64,000 nt of DNA, from contig NZ_JAJONA010000001.1 in the NCBI RefSeq assembly GCF_024699985.1, positions 1-64,000 of the forward strand, written 5' to 3'. A program made the position numbers and the translations under genes. This DNA is from Phenylobacterium sp. J367 (GTDB lineage Bacteria > Pseudomonadota > Alphaproteobacteria > Caulobacterales > Caulobacteraceae). Shown one piece after another: positions 20,673 through 27,933 of the stretch (positions are counted from its first letter, which is position 1; the number at the start of each line of letters is the position of its first letter). The notes under the pieces are model-generated. The model did not search any database. It was given only the letters and a program-made list of their open reading frames with translations, and was not told where the DNA came from.

Positions 20673-20800
20673 GCGAACACCCGCACGGCCAGATAGATGC
20701 CACCGCCAAGCGCCACGCCGCGGCAAGCGCTTAGCCAGAGCCGGTTGATGTCGAGCGTTGCGAGCCCGATAAGGACGCCGCCGAGGAAGGCTTCCATCAT
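20669..20800 (-). CDS. Small membrane protein, 43 aa
   Basis: MMEAFLGGVLIGLATLDINR begins at 20800, where ATGA overlaps the previous stop; the stop overlaps the next ATG. Two short hydrophobic stretches. Function unknown. Confidence 0.5.
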   Translation of the reverse strand: MMEAFLGGVLIGLATLDINRLWLSACRGVALGGGIYLAVRVFA

Positions 20801-20985
20801 CGCCCTCCCCGCAGATCAGCGAGGCGCTTTGCAGCCGTCAGGCGCGCGGCGAACCCGGGCTTATAGGTGAACCCGAGGATTTGGAGGGCGAGACCCAGCC
20901 CCCACAGCAGCCACAGGGCGGCGGCGTAGAAACGCCTCGGCATCGGCGAGTTCACGCGCTCGCCGCTCTCGTGCCTGAGCTTCAT
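20797..20985 (-). CDS. Small membrane protein, 62 aa, overlapping its upstream neighbour
   Basis: ATG at 20985 has GGGAG about nine bases upstream; it has one membrane segment (FYAAALWLLWGLGLALQIL). The first part overlaps the 3' end of the upstream gene by 125 bases in another frame. A shorter form starting at MPRRF is equally possible. Confidence 0.5.
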   Translation of the reverse strand: MKLRHESGERVNSPMPRRFYAAALWLLWGLGLALQILGFTYKPGFAARLTAAKRLADLRGGR

Positions 20986-21307
20986 GCTCAAGCTCCCTTC
21001 TCTCAGCTTCGATGAAGTCTTCGAGGCTGTGGCCGATCACGCTCCCCATGATCGGCAGGACCACACGCCAGCCGCCGTTGCGGTGACGGATGATCTTTTC
21101 CCAGACAGCCTCCGAGGCGTTGCCTTTCAGAAGGTCTTTCGCCTCGTACGTTTCGAGATCCCACGTCTCGCGAACCCAAGCCTGGGGGGCCTTGTCAGCC
21201 TTCGCCGCAGACCGGCTCGCGAACACCATCAGCGCATCACGGCGCCGGCGGTTGAGGGGTAAAATGGTCCCTCCGAGGGAGGTGATCTCGTCCATCGTTA
21301 CGTCCAT
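20861..21307 (-). CDS. Hypothetical protein, 148 aa
   Basis: Start chosen at 21307 (MDVTMDEITSLGG), which has GAGG five bases upstream. The protein is charged, with a long helical stretch (EDFIEAERRELEHEAQARER) near the C-terminus that is likely coiled coil. No family recognised. It lies downstream of the HNH-AP2 gene in the left operon. Confidence 0.55.
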   Translation of the reverse strand: MDVTMDEITSLGGTILPLNRRRRDALMVFASRSAAKADKAPQAWVRETWDLETYEAKDLLKGNASEAVWEKIIRHRNGGWRVVLPIMGSVIGHSLEDFIEAERRELEHEAQARERRARELADAEAFLRRRPVAAVGAGSRPPNPRVHL

Positions 21308-21583
21308 CGTTGCCTCGCTTGCGGCGCGGGGCCGCTGGGGCAATCGGACGGATGGACATGACGGAGGTTGGACGGACGGACGGACTTACCCAGGCTTTCC
21401 GGTGCTTGGCCGCGATGGAAGGCGAGGATGTGGAAACCCGAGTGGCGCTTTGGCGAGCGGCGCTCCGGTACCATCAGCGCGATAGGTTGGAGCGGGCGGC
21501 CCGGCTGGAGATCCAGGCCAGCCCGCTCCCGCGCGTTTTGGGGGGAGGAGACGCGCGAACGTGTTCAGTGATGCGGAGGTCAT
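21308..21583. other. Uncertain stretch between left-operon genes
   Basis: On the minus strand an ATG at 21583 overlaps the HNH-AP2 stop and opens a 65-codon frame to 21386, but after MTSASLNTFARLL it becomes Pro/Gly-rich, as if shifted at the six-G run near 21540-21545. On the plus strand an ATG at 21356 opens a frame with a plausible residue mix (MTEVGRTDGLTQAFRCLAAM). Neither can be decided from sequence alone. A GGAC tandem repeat lies near 21370. Confidence 0.35.
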
Positions 21584-22050
21584 GCAGCCTCCGGGAAGTT
21601 GAGGCTGGCGAACTCCCCGTACAGCTCGCGCGCAGCCTTGTCGTATGCGCGCGCCGCCGCCTCGGCGGTTTCGAACTGTCCGAGGTACTGCGAGTTGATT
21701 TGCGCCTTGAAGGGCCGCACTCGCGACAGCGGCGTGTGGCAGACGCCGCGGAAGCCGGCCGCGGACCAAACCCGATGCTTGTTGGCGTTGTTCTGGCGGC
21801 GCGTTGCTAGTCGGAGATTGCTGCGCCGATTATCGAGGGTGTCGCCGCTGATATGATCGACCACCAAGCCGAGATCGGCATTCAGGATGAGGCGGTGCAT
21901 CAGCACGTAGGCACAATCCGCGCGGCGACGGGCATAGACAAAGCCCGCCTTCGGCACGACCGCGTGCCACTTCCACTTGTTCAGCCAGTCGAAGTCCTCA
22001 TCGCCCACGATGGCGACGAAGCCCTTGGTGAGTGGGATTTCGCGCGCCAT
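21580..22050 (-). CDS. HNH homing endonuclease with AP2 domain
   Basis: 156 residues from ATG at 22050. HNH core: YVLMHRLIL, then VVDHISGDTLDNRRSNLR, with the catalytic His in DH and the Asn in DNRRSNLR. The C-terminal third (GFRGVCHTPLSRVRPFKAQI ... AARAYDKAARELYG) is an AP2 DNA-binding domain. This HNH-plus-AP2 layout is typical of free-standing phage homing endonucleases. It follows the Cro-like gene with a one-base overlap, so it is transcribed from the left early promoter. Confidence 0.85.
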   Translation of the reverse strand: MAREIPLTKGFVAIVGDEDFDWLNKWKWHAVVPKAGFVYARRRADCAYVLMHRLILNADLGLVVDHISGDTLDNRRSNLRLATRRQNNANKHRVWSAAGFRGVCHTPLSRVRPFKAQINSQYLGQFETAEAAARAYDKAARELYGEFASLNFPEAA

Positions 22051-22310
22051 CAGGCGGCCTTCCGCCGCTTCGGCTTGGCCGTAGCGACCGCGACGATCTG
22101 CGCGACCTCGTCGGTCATCAGCTCGGAGAGCGCGACCTTTCCGCCCGACTTCTCGACCAACGTCGCCCAGTGTTTCTGGGGGACGCGGTTGTTGTGTCCG
22201 CGCGGCGCGTCGTACGTCCACCGCTGGACAGCGTTGCGAGTGATGCCGAGCTGGTCGGCCACGGCCTTGAAGCCGCCGAGCCGTTCCACGATCTCCGAAG
22301 CCGGTGTCAT
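22050..22310 (-). CDS. Cro-like helix-turn-helix repressor
   Basis: Starts at ATG 22310 (MTPASEIVERLGGF), 86 residues. The helix-turn-helix GGFKAVADQLGITRNAVQRW spans about residues 12-31, as in Cro/YdaS-type regulators, with a basic C-terminus. The -10 element of the leftward promoter ends only about six bases before this ATG and no ribosome site precedes it, so the mRNA is probably leaderless. An ATG at 22334 would lie inside the operator and is rejected. It faces the CI-like gene, so it is the early antagonist of the switch. Confidence 0.75.
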   Translation of the reverse strand: MTPASEIVERLGGFKAVADQLGITRNAVQRWTYDAPRGHNNRVPQKHWATLVEKSGGKVALSELMTDEVAQIVAVATAKPKRRKAA

Positions 22311-22315
22311 GGTCG

Positions 22316-22344
22316 AACTATGACGCTTCCTCATAGTTCCGTCA
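22316..22344 (-). promoter_or_regulatory. Leftward early promoter with palindromic operator
   Basis: On the minus strand TTGACG, 17 bases, CATAGT. The palindrome AACTATGA-N7-TCATAGTT (22316-22338) covers the spacer and -10. The same layout recurs at 23523-23549, which supports it as the binding site of the CI- and/or Cro-like protein. Confidence 0.75.
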
Positions 22345-22361
22345 ATGACAAAGGCGCAGGA

Positions 22362-22406
22362 AACTATGATGCATCCGCTATAGGCGACTCCATGCCGGAC
22401 ATAGTT
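22362..22406. promoter_or_regulatory. Additional operator half-sites before the CI-like gene
   Basis: AACTATGA at 22362-22369 with a weak partner (ATAG at 22380-22383), and CATAGTT at 22400-22406 inside the first codons of the repressor gene. They match the half-site of the two strong operators and may serve autoregulation. Confidence 0.5.
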
Positions 22407-23084
22407 TCTGTCCTACCCATGGATGGGACACAGCCCTTGGGTATCGATCCGGCTTGGCTGAAGGCGGAACTGGCGAAGCCGGGGCGCTCTCAGAGCGCCT
22501 TGGCGCGGTTTATGGGTCTGGCGGCCGAGCAGGTGAACCGCATGTGCGCGGGCTCGCGCCGGATACAAGCCGATGAGGCCGACAAGATCCGCGCTTACCT
22601 GGCCGCCACCTCCCCAGGCGGCGCGACGATACCGCACATATCGCCTAAGCCGCAGGCCGCCGTAGGGTTACCGATCAAAGGCACCGTAGAGGCGGGGAGC
22701 TGGCGGGAAGTGGCGTTTACCGATCTGGAACACGAGCCGGAAACGCTACCTGCGCCAAAATCAGTCGTGGACTCTGGTGCTTTTGCCCTGCGCGTGTCTG
22801 GCCCCAGCATGGACCAGCGCTACCCGGACGGCTCCTATGTGATCGTCCAGCCCTGGCACGGCGGCCCGCTGCCCATCGGCAAGCGTGTCGTGGTTGAGAG
22901 GGCGCGCCCCGACGGCCTCGTAGAGACGACGGTCAAAGAGCTTGTGGTGAATGGACGGGGCGACCTGGAACTATGGCCCCGGTCCACGCACCCCGCCCAT
23001 CAGACGCCGATCCCCCACAAGGATCTCGACGGCGTGACCGTGCGGATCGTTGGCACGGTGATGTACTCTTTCCAGCCGGACTAG
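22392..23084 (+). CDS. CI-like repressor with S24 autoprotease domain
   Basis: 230 residues. The N-terminal helix-turn-helix is RSQSALARFMGLAAEQVNRM (about 32-51). The C-terminal LexA/CI domain has SGPSM with catalytic Ser139 and Lys182 in ETTVKEL, 43 residues apart as in lambda CI; Ala-Gly at 101-102 in TVEAGSW is the likely self-cleavage site. It keeps the prophage silent and would be cut upon RecA activation. Transcribed rightward from between the operators; the ribosome site is weak. Its stop overlaps the convergent downstream gene by four bases. Confidence 0.9.
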   Translation: MPDIVSVLPMDGTQPLGIDPAWLKAELAKPGRSQSALARFMGLAAEQVNRMCAGSRRIQADEADKIRAYLAATSPGGATIPHISPKPQAAVGLPIKGTVEAGSWREVAFTDLEHEPETLPAPKSVVDSGAFALRVSGPSMDQRYPDGSYVIVQPWHGGPLPIGKRVVVERARPDGLVETTVKELVVNGRGDLELWPRSTHPAHQTPIPHKDLDGVTVRIVGTVMYSFQPD

Positions 23085-23450
23085 TTGCAGGTCCGAAGCG
23101 CGCCCTTGCCGATGCAGGTCGTGCCATCGGAACTCATGTATGATCCGGTGCTCTCGTTGTAGCGCCACATGTTGCCGCGGCTATCGACGCCGCGCTGGTC
23201 GCCGTTCGCCTCGATGGTCGAGCGCCACATTGCCCCGGTGTTCATGTTGCTGCCCCGGATAGACGTCGAGCCGTCCTGGTTGGGGGTCGCCGTGATGCGG
23301 TTGCCGGACTGCCAGTCGTAGCTGGTCTTAGGCTGCGCGGGCGCCGGCGGAGAGTATGGCTTGTACGGCTGATAGGGCTTGTAGCCCTGCGCGACCGCCG
23401 CGGTCGCCACTGAGGCGAGGAATGCCGCCCCCCACAATCATAGCTTTCAT
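23081..23450 (-). CDS. Secreted small protein, frameshifted at a C run
   Basis: From ATG 23450 the frame reads MKAMIV and then leaves the long frame at the six-C run 23428-23433. Removing one C gives MKAMIVGAAFLASVATAAVA, a textbook signal peptide with an AVA-Q cleavage site, continuing into a 118-codon frame. The mature part has a KPYQPYKPY segment, short SGNRITATPNQDGSTS-type repeats, and Cys in TTCIGKGALRTCN. As it lies back to back with the repressor it may be expressed in the lysogen and alter the host envelope; that is inference. Confidence 0.6.
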
Positions 23451-23522
23451 TAAAGCCTCCGCTGTCTGGGGAAGCTTCAGTGTGTCCGCGAACGGCATAT
23501 GACGTCCTTGGATAATTTGTCA

Positions 23523-23549
23523 TTGACTAGCTATGAGGTTCTGTCATAG
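23523..23549 (+). promoter_or_regulatory. Rightward early promoter with palindromic operator
   Basis: TTGACT (23523-23528), 16 bases, CATAGT; the palindrome CTATGA-GGTTCTG-TCATAG (23531-23549) overlaps the spacer and -10. It matches the leftward operator in half-site and spacing. The start of transcription would be near 23557, leading into the gene at 23608. Confidence 0.75.
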
Positions 23550-23607
23550 TCCTCCCATCGAACGAGGACGCCAGCCGCTGGCTAGCTCCTCTGGATAGGA
23601 GCGAGAG

Positions 23608-23901
23608 ATGGGCGCAATTACCAGCCTCCTGATGGATGAAGCCGCGGCGCTTCTCAGAGAAGCCCGGCAGGAACGCGATAGCGCGCGCCAAGAGGCGGCC
23701 GATCTTCGCGAGGCGCTGCGTCTGGCGCAGATCACCCCGGAAAGCCTGCTGCGGCGCGTTCGCCTGGACGGCCTGCCCGACAGCGCGCGCCTTCTGGTGA
23801 AGGCGCAGAACCCCGCGGACAACCATCACTGGTCGCGCTCGGTCAGCGAAATCATCACGGCTGGCGAAATCCGCGCCGCCCTTTCCAAGGCCGAGGCCTG
23901 A
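23608..23901 (+). CDS. First rightward early gene, hypothetical, 97 aa
   Basis: A good ribosome site (AGGAGCGAGAG) precedes ATG 23608. Residues 10-45 form a heptad-like helix (LLREARQERDSARQEAADLR), likely coiled coil. The rest has no recognised motif. Being first after the rightward promoter it could be an early regulator, but there is no direct evidence. Confidence 0.65.
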   Translation: MGAITSLLMDEAAALLREARQERDSARQEAADLREALRLAQITPESLLRRVRLDGLPDSARLLVKAQNPADNHHWSRSVSEIITAGEIRAALSKAEA

Positions 23902-23904
23902 CCC

Positions 23905-24168
23905 ATGGCCCACGCCCACACCCCCGCCGAGCTGGCCTGCATCCGGGCCTTCCGCGTCCTCGTGGAAGACCAGGGCGTAGAGGCCGCCTCGCCGAAGAAG
24001 CCCTTCGTGCTCAAGAGCGCGCTGGACGATCTGCCGGCCGCCTTCGCCGAGATCAACGCGGCGTTCGGGAAGCACCCCCGCTCCGCCACCTACACCGGCC
24101 CGCTGGACGGGCTCGCCGACAGCATGGGCGCGGCCCTGGCTCATCGGCTTCGGAATGAGGATCGCTGA
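23905..24168 (+). CDS. Hypothetical early protein, 87 aa
   Basis: Begins MAHAHTPAELACIRAFRVL, three bases after the previous stop. Small helical protein with no recognised family. Confidence 0.6.
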   Translation: MAHAHTPAELACIRAFRVLVEDQGVEAASPKKPFVLKSALDDLPAAFAEINAAFGKHPRSATYTGPLDGLADSMGAALAHRLRNEDR

Positions 24169-24169
24169 G

Positions 24170-24565
24170 ATGGAAGCCTTCACGCTCGATACGAGCGGCT
24201 ACGTGACGGCCCAGCGGGCCACGAGCGGCGGACCTTTCACCTTCTCGTGGTCCGACCTCACCCCCTTCCAGCAAGGGTACGTGGAGGCGCTGTTTGCGAG
24301 CATTGCTGCGAGGGCGACCCGCGAAGCCGGCTGGCGGGATGTGCCGTATGGCTTCCACCACCTCGCCCCCGAGACGCTGGCGCGCATCCTGAAGGACTGC
24401 GAGGCGTATCAAGGCCGCTACCTCGCGATGCAGCTCACCGGCAGCGACGCGACCTGGGGGCGCTACTTCTGGGCCGACCGTCAGAACGGCATCTACGCCG
24501 ACTGGCCTCCCCTCACCGTCACGCTCGGCGACGACGGGTTGATCTACCTGCGTGAGGGCGCGTGA
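24170..24565 (+). CDS. Hypothetical early protein, 131 aa
   Basis: Start chosen at 24170 (MEAFTLDTSGYVTA) because GAGGA lies about nine bases upstream; an ATG at 24155 is possible. The block LTPFQQGYVEALFASI and LAPETLARILKDCE recurs in phage proteins of unknown role. Confidence 0.6.
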   Translation: MEAFTLDTSGYVTAQRATSGGPFTFSWSDLTPFQQGYVEALFASIAARATREAGWRDVPYGFHHLAPETLARILKDCEAYQGRYLAMQLTGSDATWGRYFWADRQNGIYADWPPLTVTLGDDGLIYLREGA

Positions 24566-24906
24566 TGGAAGCCCCCAAGAAGCCGAGCGAAGTGCTCGAA
24601 GCCGCTGCTGCGCTGATCGAGCCGGAAGGGGCTTGGACGACGGGCATTCGCGCGAGGACGGCGACCGGCCTTCCAATCGAACCCGTCGAGCAAGACGCGG
24701 TGTGCTGGTGTGCGGTGGGCGCCGTTGAGCGGGTCTCGCCCCAATACGCCTACACGCCGTATGCACACCCAGCGCTGCGCTGGGTCCGCCGCGTCATCCG
24801 CTTGGACGAGGTCGGCTACTGGAACGACCGCCCCAACCGCACCCAGGCCGAGGTCGTCGCCGCCCTTCGCCAAGCCGCTGAGCTTGCCCGCGCGGAGGGC
24901 CAGTGA
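24565..24906 (+). CDS. DUF6197-like protein
   Basis: 113 residues. The pattern EAAAALIEPEGAWTTGI ... EQDAVCWCAVGAVERV fits DUF6197, a small family found in phages and actinobacteria with unknown function. ATG overlaps the upstream TGA by one base. Confidence 0.55.
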   Translation: MEAPKKPSEVLEAAAALIEPEGAWTTGIRARTATGLPIEPVEQDAVCWCAVGAVERVSPQYAYTPYAHPALRWVRRVIRLDEVGYWNDRPNRTQAEVVAALRQAAELARAEGQ

Positions 24907-25169
24907 TGCCCTGCATCGAGATCACCGACGCCGACTTCGACGACCTCCACCACGCCCTCGGGCGGCCGGACCTCAGCACGCTCCGCGAAGGTGAGTGCTA
25001 CCGGAACTTCTACGCCACCGAGCGCGGCTCCGAGTGGGCCAAGCGCGCGGAGGCTAGCGGCCTCTGGGACCTCATCACCGGCTCCGAGGCGCGGATGGTC
25101 ACGTACCGGGTCAACGCGGACGGCAAGTCGGCGCTTGAAGACTGGCTGAGCCTCCGGGAGCCGTCCTGA
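24906..25169 (+). CDS. Hypothetical early protein, 87 aa
   Basis: Starts at 24906 within TGATG. Contains FYATERGSEWAKRAEASGLW and a C-terminal VNADGKSALEDWL. The latter resembles helix endings of small phage proteins; no family named. Confidence 0.55.
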   Translation: MPCIEITDADFDDLHHALGRPDLSTLREGECYRNFYATERGSEWAKRAEASGLWDLITGSEARMVTYRVNADGKSALEDWLSLREPS

Positions 25170-25312
25170 TGCTCCCCACCCCCGCCAACCAGAACGAGCC
25201 CGAAGCTTCCCCTTCCATCTGGGAGAGGCCGTCGTTTCGGGAACTCGCAAAGCAAATCACCCAGGCCTCTGAGGAAGAGATCGAGGCCTTGATCGAGAGG
25301 GAGAGAGCTTGA
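25169..25312 (+). CDS. Small hypothetical protein, 47 aa
   Basis: MLPTPANQNEPEASPSIWER; ends in an acidic helix (EEEIEALIERERA). Both ends overlap neighbouring codons (TGATG), so it sits in the translational chain. Confidence 0.5.
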   Translation: MLPTPANQNEPEASPSIWERPSFRELAKQITQASEEEIEALIERERA

Positions 25313-25575
25313 TGGAAGAGGTCAAGCATACATGGGCTGAGCTTTCGAGCGACATGGCGCTGGTCTGCCGGCGAGAGATCAACTCGGAGCAAGGTAACGC
25401 GACCGTCTGGATGGTCCTGCTGTCGGACGGACATCTTCTCGACTGCGGGCTGAGCAAGGCGCGCGCCGCGATCCTCGCGACCATGATCAACGAGGCTGGG
25501 CCGGAACGCCTGTCTCGAGCCGCCATCGCCAAAGCCTCTCCCCCCGCCCTCTCCAAATCCTCTGAGGAGAAATAG
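25312..25575 (+). CDS. Hypothetical early protein, 87 aa
   Basis: ATG 25312 overlaps the previous TGA. Beta-like N-terminal half (TVWMVLLSDGHLLDCG) and a helical C-terminal half. No family recognised. Confidence 0.55.
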   Translation: MEEVKHTWAELSSDMALVCRREINSEQGNATVWMVLLSDGHLLDCGLSKARAAILATMINEAGPERLSRAAIAKASPPALSKSSEEK

Positions 25576-25577
25576 AG

Positions 25578-25847
25578 ATGGTTCATCCCGGAGCCAGCCC
25601 AGAAGCGAACGGTGCCGTAGCCCGTTCGCGCGGCGACGCCGAGCCTTCTGCGGCAGGAGAGGAATTCCTTGAGTTCAAGGAAGCACTCGCTGACCTACGC
25701 GCGCTCCGCCACGAATACGAGTGCCTGACGGGCGGCGGCCCGGGGTGGGCAGCGCGCAATGCGGCGGCATGGGCGCGCGTGGACGAACTCTTCGCCGACG
25801 AAGACGAGGCGGCCTGGGTTCGCCAGCAAGAGGACGCGCACGGATGA
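25578..25847 (+). CDS. Hypothetical early protein, 89 aa
   Basis: Low-complexity N-terminus, then an acidic helical region (FKEALADLRALRHEYECL). The stop overlaps the ATG of the PAPS-reductase-like gene. Confidence 0.5.
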   Translation: MVHPGASPEANGAVARSRGDAEPSAAGEEFLEFKEALADLRALRHEYECLTGGGPGWAARNAAAWARVDELFADEDEAAWVRQQEDAHG

Positions 25848-26620
25848 CCAGGCATATCGGCTGGTACTCGGATGGCATCGCCAGCGCCATTGCTTGCAAG
25901 TACCTCCTCAGGGAGGAACCCGAAGCCCTGATCGTTAAGTGCGACACGGGCTCCGAGGACGAAGATAACGCACGGTTTCGGGCAGAGTGTGCGCGCTGGT
26001 TCAACCGCGAAATCCTAATCCTTAAGAACCCGGAGTTCGAGGACAACTACGCCGTTTGGACCAAGCGGCGGTACATGAGTGGCATAGCCGGTGCGCCGTG
26101 CACCATGGAGCAGAAGGTTACGCCGAGGCTCGCCTTCCAGCAGCCGGGCGACGTGCATGTCTTCGGCTACACCTGGGACAAGCTGGACGTCGCGCGCTTC
26201 GAGGCTTTCCAGAAGAACTACCCCGACCTTATCGCCCGCGCGCCGCTGATCGAGCGAGAGATCACCAAGGCGAACTGCCTGGCGATGATGCAGGACACCG
26301 GTATTGAGCCGCCGCGCACGTACGCGATGGGTTTCCCGAACGCTAACTGCCTACAGACCGGCTGCGTGAAGGCGACCAGTCCCGACTACTGGGCGCTGTT
26401 CCGCAAAGTCTTCCCGGATCGCTTCGCGAAGACCGCGGCGCTCGCACGCGAGCTGAACGTCCGGTTGGTCATCATGGACCGCGAGACGCTTCCAGACGGG
26501 CGAGTCCACAACATCCGCGGGTTCATCGACGACATCCCCGCCGACTGGCCGACGCTCAACCCGGTCGCACCCGCTTGCGACTTCCTCTGCCACATCAACG
26601 GACAGGACCTGGCAGCATGA
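25844..26620 (+). CDS. PAPS-reductase/adenine nucleotide alpha-hydrolase family protein
   Basis: 258 residues. The N-terminal HIGWYSDGIASAIACKYLL is the PP-loop region (SGGxDS type, here SDGIASA) that binds ATP or PAPS. A distal cluster of Cys (PNANCLQTGCVKA, then ACDFLCHIN) could ligate a metal or an iron-sulphur cluster. Phages often carry such enzymes without any other sulphur-assimilation gene; members take part in sulphate activation, thiolation or DNA phosphorothioation (DndC). The exact reaction cannot be told. Its ATG overlaps the previous stop, and it is one of the largest genes in the early unit. Confidence 0.75.
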   Translation: MTRHIGWYSDGIASAIACKYLLREEPEALIVKCDTGSEDEDNARFRAECARWFNREILILKNPEFEDNYAVWTKRRYMSGIAGAPCTMEQKVTPRLAFQQPGDVHVFGYTWDKLDVARFEAFQKNYPDLIARAPLIEREITKANCLAMMQDTGIEPPRTYAMGFPNANCLQTGCVKATSPDYWALFRKVFPDRFAKTAALARELNVRLVIMDRETLPDGRVHNIRGFIDDIPADWPTLNPVAPACDFLCHINGQDLAA

Positions 26621-26940
26621 CGTATTCGCCCCTGACCGATCCTTACCGCCAGTGGGACCCCTACGCCGCCTGTCCACGCTGCGGTTGGGTCGCCGAGTAC
26701 AACGCGTGCCGTTGCTTGACCGGGCCGGCGCTGCCGCTCGTGCCCAGCCCTCGGAGCTGGGAAATGGGCACGGCGATCCTGCCGACCTGGAGCGAGCATA
26801 ACCGCTGCTGGGAGCCCACGCGGGAGATCTCACGAACCTTGGAGACCCGAGGGGCAACGGCACCCGAGGGCGCACCGGTGTCTCAACAGCCCCGGGATGA
26901 ACCCCTTCCTCAAAGCCTTCTGCACAGGGAGAGATCCTGA
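26617..26940 (+). CDS. Zinc-ribbon-like hypothetical protein, 107 aa
   Basis: N-terminal CPRCGW ... CRC cluster (residues about 19-33) suggests a small zinc ribbon; the C-terminal half is Pro/Glu-rich and probably disordered. ATGA coupling to the PAPS-reductase-like gene. Confidence 0.55.
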   Translation: MTYSPLTDPYRQWDPYAACPRCGWVAEYNACRCLTGPALPLVPSPRSWEMGTAILPTWSEHNRCWEPTREISRTLETRGATAPEGAPVSQQPRDEPLPQSLLHRERS

Positions 26941-27506
26941 TGAATGTCACCGACCTCGGCTTCACGGCCGACGAACTCCGCACGCTCGTCATCGAGCGCG
27001 CCGCCGACAAGCTCTGCGCCGAGGTGCTGGGCGCTGACACGGCCGACTACGCTGAGGAAGCCCTGTCGGCAGTAGACCGCAAGATCAAGGCCCACATCGA
27101 CGAAGCGATCACGCCGCTTATCGACGCGGCCATCGCCAAGCACGTGGAGCCCTACTTCTCCTCGGAGATCGAGAAGCTCGTCTTTGAAGAGACCAACCGC
27201 TGGGGCGAGAAGGTCGGCAAAACGCTGACGTTCCGCGAAATGGTGATCGAGCGCGCCCAAGCCTACATCGAGGAGCCCGTCAGCTACGACGGCAAGGCCA
27301 AATCGCAGGACTCGTACAACTGGCGGCCCAACACCACGCGGATCGCCTACGAGGTCGACAAACACATCCAGTACGAAATCTCGGTCGCCCTTAAGGATGC
27401 GATCGGAAACCTCAACTCCAGCATCGCGAGCGGTCTCGCCGGCGCGGTGAAGGTCTCACTCGCCCAGGCAGTTGAGGGCGTCAAGGTCGCGGTGACCACC
27501 AAGTGA
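26940..27506 (+). CDS. Hypothetical early protein, 188 aa
   Basis: Starts MNVTDLGFTADELRTLVI within TGATG. Almost entirely helical with Ala- and charge-rich segments; contains FREMVIERAQAYIEEPV. Similar proteins occur in phage early regions, but I cannot name a family or role. Confidence 0.6.
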   Translation: MNVTDLGFTADELRTLVIERAADKLCAEVLGADTADYAEEALSAVDRKIKAHIDEAITPLIDAAIAKHVEPYFSSEIEKLVFEETNRWGEKVGKTLTFREMVIERAQAYIEEPVSYDGKAKSQDSYNWRPNTTRIAYEVDKHIQYEISVALKDAIGNLNSSIASGLAGAVKVSLAQAVEGVKVAVTTK

Positions 27507-27715
27507 CCCGCCTCCCCATCACCCCCAACGCCTCCACCCTCTTCGACGCCATGCAGGCGGATATGAGGTCTGTCGCTTCCACACTGAGCGGAGGCTTCAC
27601 GACAGCCGGTGGGATTGAACAGGCCCTGGCTGCTCTTACCCGCCTTCAGGATGAAGCCCCGGCTCTCAGGAGAGAGCTAAGGGCTATCCGGGCTGGGATC
27701 AGGAGGGTGGCATGA
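27503..27715 (+). CDS. Hypothetical protein, 70 aa
   Basis: GTG start at 27503 inside GTGA that overlaps the previous stop. Short amphipathic helices (LAALTRLQDEAPALRRELRA). No family. Confidence 0.55.
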   Translation: MTRLPITPNASTLFDAMQADMRSVASTLSGGFTTAGGIEQALAALTRLQDEAPALRRELRAIRAGIRRVA

Positions 27716-27933
27716 AGGAAATGGTTCCTCCCGTGCCAGTCGTGCGGGGACGCGAAGCCGCGCTCCCACCGACCGCCCAGCCATATGCTCCGGTCGCGCA
27801 CCGGGTCCAATGCGACCTCTGCGACGGGGTGATGAGCGTCCCCGAACACTGCCTCGCCGAGGGCCGGATCGACGGCCTTCTCACCTGCACCCAATGCATT
27901 GAGGACGAGCTGACCGCTCGCGTCTGCCAATGA
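27712..27933 (+). CDS. Zinc-ribbon protein, 73 aa
   Basis: Two CxxC pairs (CDLC and CTQC, about residues 34-37 and 59-62) predict a small treble-clef or zinc-ribbon fold. Overlaps both neighbours by four bases (ATGA). Role unknown. Confidence 0.6.
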   Translation: MKEMVPPVPVVRGREAALPPTAQPYAPVAHRVQCDLCDGVMSVPEHCLAEGRIDGLLTCTQCIEDELTARVCQ

